From assembly GCA_963781705.1 (NCBI GenBank), contig CAWAGP010000010.1, positions 310,001 through 374,000 on the forward strand: a stretch of DNA of 64,000 bases, read 5' to 3'. Positions 30,568 through 38,057 of the stretch are shown here, piece by piece. Every line of letters starts with the position of its first letter. Position 1 is the first letter of the stretch. The DNA is from JALYGJ01 sp963781705. Lineage in GTDB: Bacteria > Chloroflexota > Limnocylindria > Limnocylindrales > CSP1-4. The position numbers and the translations under genes were made by a program. The notes below the pieces were generated by a model. It saw nothing but the letters and a program-made list of their open reading frames with translations, did no database searches and had not been told where the DNA came from.

Positions 30568-30636
30568 GCCCCGGCCAGATCGCGCGCCGCAGAGGAACCG
30601 ACCATCTACATTCCGCCCTGGCGTCTCGACATCACC

Positions 30637-31182
30637 GTGCGCGACAGCGTCCTGGCGCTTCTGCCCGTTCCACGGACCGAGCTCGCCCACATCGCGGCGC
30701 GGGCGTTGGACGCCGCGCTCGCGCCCCCGCCGGCATCGCTCGGCCTGATCCTGTCCGACGATCGTGAGCTGGCCGAACTGAACCGCGAGCACATGGGCCA
30801 CATCGGCCCGACCGACGTCCTGTCGTTCCCGATGCTCCCCCCGGCGGCCTTCCCGCCGCATGCCGGCCAGGATCCCAAGGCGCACGATCAGGCAGCGGCG
30901 CTGCCCGTCCAACGCGATTTCGCGCTGCCGCCGCGCCAGCGGCTGCATCTGGGCGACGTGGTCGTTTCGGTCGAGCGGGCGATCGCCCAGGCGGGCGAGG
31001 GGCGCGGCGGCCAGACCGGCGACATGGCCTGGTCGGCGGGCGACGAGTTGCGCCTGCTGGTGACCCACGGCGTGCTGCACGTCTGCGGCTGGGATCACGC
31101 CGAACCGGCGGAAGAGGCAGCGATGCGCTCGCTCGAACTGGACCTGCTCAAGCCCGCACCGGAAGTCACGCTGGATGAATGA
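30637..31182 (+). CDS. ybeY: Endoribonuclease YbeY
   Basis: A single-strand-specific endonuclease for 16S rRNA maturation and ribosome quality control. The zinc motif is HGVLHVCGWDH (His-x3-His-x5-His), preceded by PTDVLSFPM. A 45-residue insert rich in Pro/Gln separates that block from LGDVVVS. The GTG at 30637 is the first ordinary start codon. However, AGAGGA at 30591-30596 lies at ideal distance from an in-frame ATC at 30604, which would add IYIPPWRLDIT, a plausible first beta strand; a non-canonical AUC start is possible. Confidence 0.93.
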   Translation: MRDSVLALLPVPRTELAHIAARALDAALAPPPASLGLILSDDRELAELNREHMGHIGPTDVLSFPMLPPAAFPPHAGQDPKAHDQAAALPVQRDFALPPRQRLHLGDVVVSVERAIAQAGEGRGGQTGDMAWSAGDELRLLVTHGVLHVCGWDHAEPAEEAAMRSLELDLLKPAPEVTLDE

Positions 31183-31250
31183 TCATTCACGCTGGCTGAA
31201 TGAGCGTCAAGGGGGGCTGGTCGACGGCCCCCACTCAATATGGTTGAGTG
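31176..31250 (+). repeat. Three consecutive palindromes between ybeY and the DUF1684 gene
   Basis: A perfect 14-bp palindrome TGAATGATCATTCA (31176-31189) spans the ybeY stop. GGGGGC/GCCCCC (31212-31217 with 31227-31232) forms a terminator-like hairpin. CACTCAA-tatgg-TTGAGTG (31232-31238 with 31244-31250) ends at the start of the next gene and could hide its start or act as an operator. Confidence 0.6.
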
Positions 31251-31253
31251 ACC

Positions 31254-31847
31254 ATGCCTGAAATCGAAGAGCACGAGCAGCACCACGCGCACGATTGGCG
31301 GGCCGAGCTGCGCGAGCTGCGCGAGGCCGCCAGCCACTACTACCGCCACGAGTTCGACTGGCACGGTCACCCGCCGCCGGCCGGCTGGAGCGGACCGCGC
31401 TTCTACCCACCGGCGGACGACTGGCGCCTCGTGGTGCGGCTGGACCGGTCGGTGCCCGGCGTGGGCGACATGATCGAACTGGCCACCTCGACCGGCCAGC
31501 TGCGCAAGATGATGATCGCCGGCCAGCTCGTGTTCGGCGCCGCCGGTGGCGCGCAGCGCCTGACCGCATACCTGAGCTACGACGCGCATGGGGACGAGGA
31601 ATTGTTCGTGCCCTTCCGCGACCAGACGTCAGGCTCGGAGACGTACGGCGCCGGCCGCTATCTGGAAGTCCCGTATGAGCCCACCGCGGACGAGGTCGAG
31701 CTGGACTTCAACTACGCCTACAACCCGTCGTGCGCCTACAGCCCGACCTACGACTGCCCGTACCCGCCGCCGGGCAACCTTCTGACCGTTGCGGTGCGCG
31801 CCGGCGAACGACTCCCCTACGACGAGGCCCCGCAGCCAGACCACTAG
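31254..31847 (+). CDS. DUF1684 domain protein
   Basis: A 197-residue cytoplasmic protein. Family hallmarks: PRFYPPADDWRLVVRLD in the first half, then GRYLEVPYEP, ELDFNYAYNPSCAYSPTYDC, and PYPPPGNLLTVAVRAGE. These are the conserved aromatic and Cys-Pro blocks of DUF1684, a family with no known reaction. A GTG two codons upstream is an alternative start. The stop overlaps the end of the convergent TetR gene by 4 bp. Confidence 0.88.
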   Translation: MPEIEEHEQHHAHDWRAELRELREAASHYYRHEFDWHGHPPPAGWSGPRFYPPADDWRLVVRLDRSVPGVGDMIELATSTGQLRKMMIAGQLVFGAAGGAQRLTAYLSYDAHGDEELFVPFRDQTSGSETYGAGRYLEVPYEPTADEVELDFNYAYNPSCAYSPTYDCPYPPPGNLLTVAVRAGERLPYDEAPQPDH

Positions 31848-32491
31848 CGCGGGCTGTTCCGGACCTCGACAAAGATCTGTCCCGCGATCGTTTCCCGCGC
31901 CCAGCGCTCGAAATCGGCCGGCCGCCAGCCGGCTTCGACCACGAACAAGCGGTGAACCGCAGGTCCCGTAAGCGCCCAAAAGATGTCCGCGGCGCGCCGC
32001 TCGCCGAGTCCCCGCCTGAGGGCTCCGGCACGATGCCAACTCCTCACGAGCGGGGCCTGGTTTGCGCGCCGCCGCCGCTCGCCCTCCGCGAACCATGTCG
32101 CCACGTCCCGATCGGCGGCTCTGAGGCCCAGGGCGACGCCGATGATCTTCTCCGCAGCGTCGAACAGGCGCCGATCGAACTCTACGTACAGAGCCAGCTG
32201 GCGCCGTGGATCACCGGCTGCCGACTCAAGTCTCTGGAATAGATCGCCGAAGCCGGCACCGGCGGTCAGCTCGTCCAGGATGGCCAGCAGCATTGCGACC
32301 TTCGAGCCGAACGTCGCGTAGACCGTCGCCGACGAAACACCCGCCACCTGGGCGATCTCGTCAATCGTGACCTCTGCGGGACCGCGCGCCTCGAGCAGTC
32401 CCCGAGCGGCGCCGAGTATCGATTGGCGTGTCTCACGTGCACGCTGCTTGCGCAGTGGCGAGCGGTATTGGCGATTCTTGACTGTCGGCAT
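31844..32491 (-). CDS. TetR-family transcriptional regulator
   Basis: A 215-residue regulator. The N-terminal HTH is clear: ETRQSILGAARGLLEARG, VTIDEIAQVAGVSSATVY, ATFGSKVAMLLAI. The C-terminal ligand domain is variable, with WFAEGERRRRANQAPLV and a C-terminus ending in RNSPR. ATG 32491 begins a basic arm before the HTH. It is divergent from a membrane protein gene across 49 bp that contain nested inverted repeats, so it probably controls itself and that gene. Confidence 0.92.
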   Translation of the reverse strand: MPTVKNRQYRSPLRKQRARETRQSILGAARGLLEARGPAEVTIDEIAQVAGVSSATVYATFGSKVAMLLAILDELTAGAGFGDLFQRLESAAGDPRRQLALYVEFDRRLFDAAEKIIGVALGLRAADRDVATWFAEGERRRRANQAPLVRSWHRAGALRRGLGERRAADIFWALTGPAVHRLFVVEAGWRPADFERWARETIAGQIFVEVRNSPR

Positions 32492-32505
32492 TTCGCTATG
32501 GCAGA

Positions 32506-32530
32506 CTCTAGTGAATAGAGCAAGTACTAG
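32506..32530. promoter_or_regulatory. Putative TetR operator, nested inverted repeats
   Basis: CTCTA-gtgaa-TAGAG (32506-32520) and the overlapping CTAGT...ACTAG (32508-32512 with 32526-32530) lie in the 49-bp divergent region. The AGGAG of the plus-strand gene (32529-32533) overlaps the right arm, so binding could also block translation initiation or transcription there. Confidence 0.55.
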
Positions 32531-32540
32531 GAGAACCCGC

Positions 32541-33083
32541 GTGCAACAGAGACTAGCCGCCGTGACCGCCTTCGTCACGGCGATCGCAATGTTCGGACTG
32601 GGCATGCTGCTCGCGTCGATCTCGAGCGGCACCGGCGCTTCGCCGGCGCTGCTGGCCGTGACCGGGATCGTGAGCGAGGCGGGCATGGCGATCGTGCTCC
32701 TGTTCGCGTTTTCCGCGGTCGGTGCCGGTCCGGCGCCATGGGTCGGGCGCATCTCCGCGCTCGTTGCGATGCTGCTGCTGTTCCTGGGCGATGCGACCCA
32801 GAACGACTCGCTGCGCGTCGCCGGAAATGCGGTCTTCTACGCCACGCTGATCCTGCTCGGAGTGCTGCTCTGGAATCGGCACACGATCCTCGGCGCGTTC
32901 GCTGCGCTCAACGGGCTGATCGGTTTCGCTGTCCTGGCAACGGCCGAGCAGCTGGGCATTCCGGACGGCATCAATCTGCTGCTCGTCGTCGTGTGGCTCA
33001 TTGCCCTCGGTATCGACTGGTTGCGCGGCCCGTGGGGAGCGGGCGCGCCCAGCCACGAGGCGCGCGTGTCGGAACCTGCCTAG
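32541..33083 (+). CDS. Six-helix membrane protein, function unknown
   Basis: A 180-residue hydrophobic protein with about six transmembrane segments and few loops. The GTG start is set by AGGAG seven bases upstream. The conserved-looking parts are a Gly/Ala-rich first half and WNRHTILGAFAALNGLIGF in the second. It probably lies under control of the divergent TetR regulator. I cannot name a family; a small-molecule exporter or DUF4386-like membrane protein are possibilities. The next gene begins 3 bp after the stop. Confidence 0.65.
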   Translation: MQQRLAAVTAFVTAIAMFGLGMLLASISSGTGASPALLAVTGIVSEAGMAIVLLFAFSAVGAGPAPWVGRISALVAMLLLFLGDATQNDSLRVAGNAVFYATLILLGVLLWNRHTILGAFAALNGLIGFAVLATAEQLGIPDGINLLLVVVWLIALGIDWLRGPWGAGAPSHEARVSEPA

Positions 33084-33085
33084 CA

Positions 33086-33493
33086 ATGGCCGTGCGGGGT
33101 CCGAGGTCACGGGCACGCCTCCTTCCCCGCCCGCGGCTGCTGGCACTCGCGCGGCTGCTGGCGGCGACGCTCGTCGCGGCCTGCCAGGCTCAAGCAGCGG
33201 TCCCTATGTCACCACCGCCCGGATCCCTCCTGCTCGAAGCGCGCAACATCGCCTACGAGCAGTCGTCGATCGATGCGCCGGCCGGTGAGCCCGCGACCAT
33301 CTGGTTCGCGAATCTCGACTCCTCGATCCCGCACGACGTGCACGTGGTCGACGCGACTGGTTCAACGATCGTGCGCAGCGAAGTAATCACCGGCGGCAGC
33401 ATCTCGGTCGATCTGCCGGCACTCCCACCGGGGACGTACAAGATCTTCTGCGACGTTCACCCGGGCATGACCGCGCAGCTGGTCGTTCAGTAG
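33086..33493 (+). CDS. Cupredoxin (type 1 copper) lipoprotein
   Basis: A 135-residue exported protein: Arg-rich N-terminus, hydrophobic segment and lipobox LVAAC (Cys about residue 33). The cupredoxin fold follows with a first His in SIPHDVHV and a loop KIFCDVHPGM supplying Cys, His and Met, giving the complete type 1 copper site. Likely a membrane-anchored electron carrier. It is 3 bp after the membrane protein gene and probably shares its TetR-controlled promoter. Confidence 0.88.
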   Translation: MAVRGPRSRARLLPRPRLLALARLLAATLVAACQAQAAVPMSPPPGSLLLEARNIAYEQSSIDAPAGEPATIWFANLDSSIPHDVHVVDATGSTIVRSEVITGGSISVDLPALPPGTYKIFCDVHPGMTAQLVVQ

Positions 33494-33521
33494 CACAAGG
33501 CGGGCGGGTCGCAGACCTTGC

Positions 33522-33527
33522 TACGAT
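33522..33527 (+). promoter_or_regulatory. Probable -10 element (TACGAT) for pth-mfd
   Basis: TACGAT, about 50 bp before the pth ATG, fits the TANNNT pattern. No clear -35 at 17 bp. Confidence 0.35.
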
Positions 33528-33577
33528 CTGCCCACCCGGTCGAGGTCTCGGTCGGGCATATTTGCGTGTCCAGGGAA

Positions 33578-34303
33578 ATGAAGATCGTCGTTGGCCTGGG
33601 CAACCCGGGCCGTGAATACGACCAAACTCGCCACAACGTTGGCTGGATGGTGCTCGACCGGCTGGCCGAGCGCGCCGGCTGGACCGGCCATGCCCGCGCG
33701 CGGGACGCAGCTGCCAGCGTCCACGGTCGCTACGACGGGCTCGACCTGATGTTCGTCAAGCCGACCACGTTCATGAACCTGTCCGGGGTCGCTGTGCGCA
33801 AGGTACTCGCCCGCCAGCGCGCGCCACTCGGCGAGCTGCTCGTCGTGGTCGACGACTTCGACCTGCCCCTCGGCCGCCTGCGTCTCCGGGCCGAAGGCAG
33901 TGCCGGCACGCACAACGGGCTGCGCTCGATCGTGGGTGAGTTGGGCACGCAGAAGTTCGCGCGCCTGCGGGTAGGCATCGGCGAACCCTCACGGGCGGCG
34001 ATTGACCATGTCCTGAGCCGCTTCACCGCGCCCGAGCGCAAGGTGCTCGATGAGGTGCTCGATGCTGCCGCCGACGCGGTCGTCGATTGGGCGCGCGAGG
34101 GCTCGGCGCGGGCCGCCAACCGCTGGAACGCATGGACGCCGCGCGCCATCGCGGCGGACACGACGCTCGGGGGCGCGCCGTCACACCCAGGTGCGCAAGA
34201 CCCAGCGGCGCCAAACCCGGAACCGCTACCCGACGAGCACGGCATAGTCCGCCGCGCGACGGGCTGGCGGCGGTTGCTGCCCGGCGGCAGGGACGATGGC
34301 TGA
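33578..34303 (+). CDS. pth: Peptidyl-tRNA hydrolase with a long C-terminal extension
   Basis: Releases peptides from stalled peptidyl-tRNA. Core motifs: VVGLGNPGREYDQTRHNVG with the catalytic His, KPTTFMNLSG, VVDDFDLPLGRLRLR with the catalytic Asp, and GTHNGLRSI. The catalytic core ends near residue 185. An extra 55 residues, rich in Pro, Gly and Arg and without recognisable domain, bring it to 241. The last 8 bp overlap the start of mfd, a common neighbour. Confidence 0.95.
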   Translation: MKIVVGLGNPGREYDQTRHNVGWMVLDRLAERAGWTGHARARDAAASVHGRYDGLDLMFVKPTTFMNLSGVAVRKVLARQRAPLGELLVVVDDFDLPLGRLRLRAEGSAGTHNGLRSIVGELGTQKFARLRVGIGEPSRAAIDHVLSRFTAPERKVLDEVLDAAADAVVDWAREGSARAANRWNAWTPRAIAADTTLGGAPSHPGAQDPAAPNPEPLPDEHGIVRRATGWRRLLPGGRDDG

Positions 34304-37300
34304 GGCGCAGGTCCGCGCGCGCGGCCGCTCGACACGCGAGCGGCGGCTTGCCGACCGCATCGCGGCCGAGCACGCTGCGGCTACTGAACGAGCCAAGGCC
34401 GTCGCGCACGACGGCTCGTCGGCCGGCGCCGGGGCACGCGGGCGCCTGCCCGATCTGTCGCCGCTGCCCGCCCTGCTGGCGCGCTCGGGCGAGCTGGAGG
34501 CCCTCGCCGATCGCTATCGCACGGCCGCCGCTGGCCGCGTCGGGCGCGACCTGCGCCACGTGATCTATGCGCAGATGCCGCATGGCGCCAAATCGTTCCT
34601 GGCCGCCGCCCTGGCGGTCGCCAGCGGCGAACGCCTGGTCTGGGTCGCCCGTGACGCTGAGATCGCTGACCGAGTGGCGGAGGAGCTCGCCGCCTGGCTG
34701 GGCAGTACGCAGTCGGTCGTCGTGCTCGAACCGCGCTCGGCGCTGGCCTACGAACGCTCGGAGCTGTTGCGCGACGAAAGTGCGGCGCGCGTCGCCGCGC
34801 TGGCCGCCTGGCGCTCCGGCCGGCCGACCGTGCTGGTCGCCAGCGTGCAGGCGCTCTTCCAGCACACGCTGGCGCCGGCGGAACTGCCCGACACGCCGCT
34901 CGAATTGACCACCGGACAGCGCGTCGCCCAGGAGCGCGTGTTGCGCGAGCTGATCGATCTGGGCTACGAAGCGCTGCCGGAAGTTGCCGGGCGCGGCGAG
35001 TTCGCGCGCCGCGGCGGCATCGTCGATGTCTTCCCGGCCGGCCAGCCGCTGCCCATCCGGTTGGAGTGGTTCGGCGACGAGATCGAGTCGCTGCGCGCGT
35101 TCGACCCGGCCAATCAGCGCGGCGTGCGCGCCGTGGAGAAGGTCGAGCTTTTGCCGGCCAGCGAGTTCCTGGTCGGTGCAGGAGCCGGCGACCGGTTGCG
35201 GACGAAGTTGGGCCGGTTGGCGGAGCGGCTGCCGGCCGACCTGGCCGCGGACCTGGCTCATCTCGAGCACGGCCAGCTGGCCGACGCGGCGGAGATCTGG
35301 GCGGGCCAGCTGGCCCCGCAGACCGGGCTCGACCATATCGGCGACGAGATCTGGGTCCTGGACGAACCCGAGGACGTGGCCGCCGCGGCCGACTTCCTGT
35401 GGTCCCAGGCCGACGAGCGGCGTGCAGAGCTGGAGGCCGCCGGCATCCTGCCCAAGGGCTGGCCGCAGCCGTATCCGGCGCCACGCGAATGGAAACAGCA
35501 CCTCGCCGCGGCGCGGACGCTCGAGCTGACCTGGGAGAGTGAGGCGGCCGATGCCCCGCCGGGTGGTAACCCGTTCGGCTGGCACGAGCCGCTGCTGCCG
35601 CCGCAGGCCATCCGCGACCTGGGCGACACGATCGCGCGCTGGCGCCACGAGGGATCGCGGGTGGTGCTGGCGTCGGATCAGTCGGCGCGCTTGTCGGAAC
35701 TGCTGGCGGAGGCGGACATCGTCGCCGCGCCGATCTCGCGGCTGGCCGATGCCCCGCCGCCGGGTGGCCTGGCGCTGATTGATCGCAGCCTCAACTCGGG
35801 TTTCGCGGGCGGCCCGGAGGGGCTCGTGCTGGTGACCGACCGCGAGCTGTTCGGCACCGTCCGCGTCCGTCGGCCGCGCGTCCTGCGGCGCGCCGTTCCG
35901 CGCGACGTGCTCGAACGCCTGCAGCCCGGCGAGCTGGTCGTGCATATCGATCACGGCATCTGCCGCTACACCGGCATGACCCGTCGTTCGGCCGGCGGCG
36001 ACGGCAGCGAAGAACGCGACTTCCTCGAACTGCATTTCGCCGAGGGCGGCCGGATGTGGGTACCGGTCGAACAGATCGAGCGCGTCTCGCGCTACGCCGG
36101 CGGCGAAAATCCGTCGCTGTCGCGGCTCGGCGGCGGGGAGTGGCAGCGCACCAAGAGCCGCGTCCGCCGCGCAGTGACCGACCTGGCCGAAGAACTGCTG
36201 GCGCTGTATTCGGCCCGCGAACGCGCGCACGGCCGGCCGGTCGGCGGCGACTCGCCGTGGCAGCAGGAGCTCGAAGCCGCGTTTCCATACGAGGAGACGC
36301 TCGATCAGCTCCGCGCGACGGCCGAGGCCAAGTCCGACCTCGAACGCGGCCAGCCGATGGACCGGCTGGTGGTCGGCGACGTTGGCTACGGCAAGACCGA
36401 GGTTGCGCTGCGGGCGGCGTTCAAGGTGATCGCCGACGGCATGCAGGTGGCCGTCCTGGTGCCCACTACCGTGCTCGCGTCACAACACCTCGAGACCTTC
36501 CGCCAGCGCTTCGCGGCGTACCCGTTCACGGTGCGCATGCTCAGCCGCTTCGTGGCGCCCGACGAGCAGCACGAGACGGTGGCCGGCCTCGCTGCTGGTT
36601 CGGTCGATCTGGTCATCGGCACTCACCGGCTGCTGTCGAAGGACATCCACTTCCGCAACCTGGGGCTGGTCGTGGTCGACGAGGAGCAGCGCTTCGGAGT
36701 CGCCCACAAGGAGCGTCTCAAGCAGCTGCGCACGGAGGTGCACGTGCTGACGTTGTCGGCCACGCCGATCCCGCGGACGCTGAACTTGGCCCTTGCCGGC
36801 GTACGCGACATGAGCGTCATCGAGACTCCGCCGGAGGACCGGCTGCCCATCCAGACGCGCGTGGCGGAGGCGTCGGCCGGGCTGGTGCGCGACGCCATCC
36901 TGCGCGAGATGGACCGCGGCGGCCAGGCGTTCTTCGTCCACAACCGGGTCGAGACGATCGAGGCGCAGGCCGAGCAGCTGCGCCAGCTGTTGCCCCACGC
37001 GCGCATTGCCGTGGCCCACGGACAGATGGGCGAGGGGGCGCTGGAGCGGGTGATGCTCGCCTTCGCGCGCGGCGACCACGACGTGCTGGTGTGCACCACG
37101 ATCATCGAGTCGGGGCTCGACATCCCCAACGCCAACACCATCATCATCGACCGCGCCGACGCGCTGGGTCTGGCCCAGCTCTACCAGTTGCGCGGCCGCG
37201 TCGGGCGCTCGTCGCGGCGTGCTTATGCGTACCTGCTCTACCGGAAGCGCGGCCAGCTCTCGGACATCGCGCGCAAGCGCCTGCAGGCGATCTTCAACGC

Positions 37301-37967
37301 CTCCGAGCTGGGTGCCGGGTTCCAGATCGCGCTATCCGACCTGGAGATCCGTGGTGCGGGCAACATCCTGGGCGCCGAGCAGCACGGTCACCTGGCGGCA
37401 GTCGGTTTCGACCTGTATACGCGCCTGCTGGCCGAGGCGGTCGAGGAGCGCAAGGCCATAGTCGAGCATCGCCCGCCAGTCAGGCCGCGCGCTCAAACGG
37501 TCATCGACCTGCCGGTCGACGCTCACCTGCCCGACGACTATGTTGCCGATGAGCCGATGAAGCTCGAGCTCTACCGGCGACTCGGCCGGGCAGCCACCGA
37601 TGGCGAGGTCGAGGTCATCCACGCCGAGCTGATCGACCGCTTCGGCGCGCCCCCGCCACCGGTCGAGCGGCTGCTCGAGGTCGCGCGGCTGCGCATCGAG
37701 GCCTCTCTGGCCGGCATCGCTTCGCTCGCCCGCGAAGGCCACGAGCTGATCGTGCGCTTCCACTCCGACTGGTCGCGCTCGGCGACGATGCGCGCCGTGG
37801 CGCCGACTTCGCTGACGGACCGCGTCCCCGGCGTCGCACCCGGCGCGATCACCTACGGCTCGAACCAGATGCGCATCCGCCTCGCCCACGATCCGGAGGC
37901 TGCCTGGCGTACGACGAGCGCCGTAGTCGAACGGCTGTCCACGCGCCTCCGAAATCAGGAGAGCTAG
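34296..37967 (+). CDS. mfd: Transcription-repair coupling factor Mfd
   Basis: A 1223-residue ATPase that removes RNA polymerase stalled at DNA lesions and recruits UvrA. Domains in order: UvrB-like module (to about residue 350), a polymerase-interacting domain with GELVVHIDHGICRYTGM (about 540-560), and a RecG-like translocase: Walker A VVGDVGYGKTEVALRAA, VIGTHRLL, DEEQRFGV (DEEQ box), TLSATPIPRTL, STTIIESGLD-like CTTIIESGLDIPN, and QLYQLRGRVGRS. The C-terminal TRCF domain with DDYVADEPMKLELYRR closes it. Length is normal. The N-terminal 45 residues are a charged extension. Confidence 0.97.
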   Translation: MAEAQVRARGRSTRERRLADRIAAEHAAATERAKAVAHDGSSAGAGARGRLPDLSPLPALLARSGELEALADRYRTAAAGRVGRDLRHVIYAQMPHGAKSFLAAALAVASGERLVWVARDAEIADRVAEELAAWLGSTQSVVVLEPRSALAYERSELLRDESAARVAALAAWRSGRPTVLVASVQALFQHTLAPAELPDTPLELTTGQRVAQERVLRELIDLGYEALPEVAGRGEFARRGGIVDVFPAGQPLPIRLEWFGDEIESLRAFDPANQRGVRAVEKVELLPASEFLVGAGAGDRLRTKLGRLAERLPADLAADLAHLEHGQLADAAEIWAGQLAPQTGLDHIGDEIWVLDEPEDVAAAADFLWSQADERRAELEAAGILPKGWPQPYPAPREWKQHLAAARTLELTWESEAADAPPGGNPFGWHEPLLPPQAIRDLGDTIARWRHEGSRVVLASDQSARLSELLAEADIVAAPISRLADAPPPGGLALIDRSLNSGFAGGPEGLVLVTDRELFGTVRVRRPRVLRRAVPRDVLERLQPGELVVHIDHGICRYTGMTRRSAGGDGSEERDFLELHFAEGGRMWVPVEQIERVSRYAGGENPSLSRLGGGEWQRTKSRVRRAVTDLAEELLALYSARERAHGRPVGGDSPWQQELEAAFPYEETLDQLRATAEAKSDLERGQPMDRLVVGDVGYGKTEVALRAAFKVIADGMQVAVLVPTTVLASQHLETFRQRFAAYPFTVRMLSRFVAPDEQHETVAGLAAGSVDLVIGTHRLLSKDIHFRNLGLVVVDEEQRFGVAHKERLKQLRTEVHVLTLSATPIPRTLNLALAGVRDMSVIETPPEDRLPIQTRVAEASAGLVRDAILREMDRGGQAFFVHNRVETIEAQAEQLRQLLPHARIAVAHGQMGEGALERVMLAFARGDHDVLVCTTIIESGLDIPNANTIIIDRADALGLAQLYQLRGRVGRSSRRAYAYLLYRKRGQLSDIARKRLQAIFNASELGAGFQIALSDLEIRGAGNILGAEQHGHLAAVGFDLYTRLLAEAVEERKAIVEHRPPVRPRAQTVIDLPVDAHLPDDYVADEPMKLELYRRLGRAATDGEVEVIHAELIDRFGAPPPPVERLLEVARLRIEASLAGIASLAREGHELIVRFHSDWSRSATMRAVAPTSLTDRVPGVAPGAITYGSNQMRIRLAHDPEAAWRTTSAVVERLSTRLRNQES

Positions 37968-37996
37968 ATCACCGCGTTCAAGCGCGAATCGCCTGT

Positions 37997-38002
37997 TAGC
38001 AT
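37997..38002 (+). promoter_or_regulatory. Probable -10 element (TAGCAT), secreted paralogue 1
   Basis: TAGCAT 30 bp after the mfd stop and 55 bp before the first paralogue GTG. The same GCTAGCAT/GTTAGCAT hexamer recurs before paralogue 2 and after paralogue 2, so the promoter was probably copied with the genes. Confidence 0.45.
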
Positions 38003-38057
38003 GGGGCCATACCCCGATAAGGCGCAGGTCACTGCGCGAGGGCAAAGGGACCAGGAC

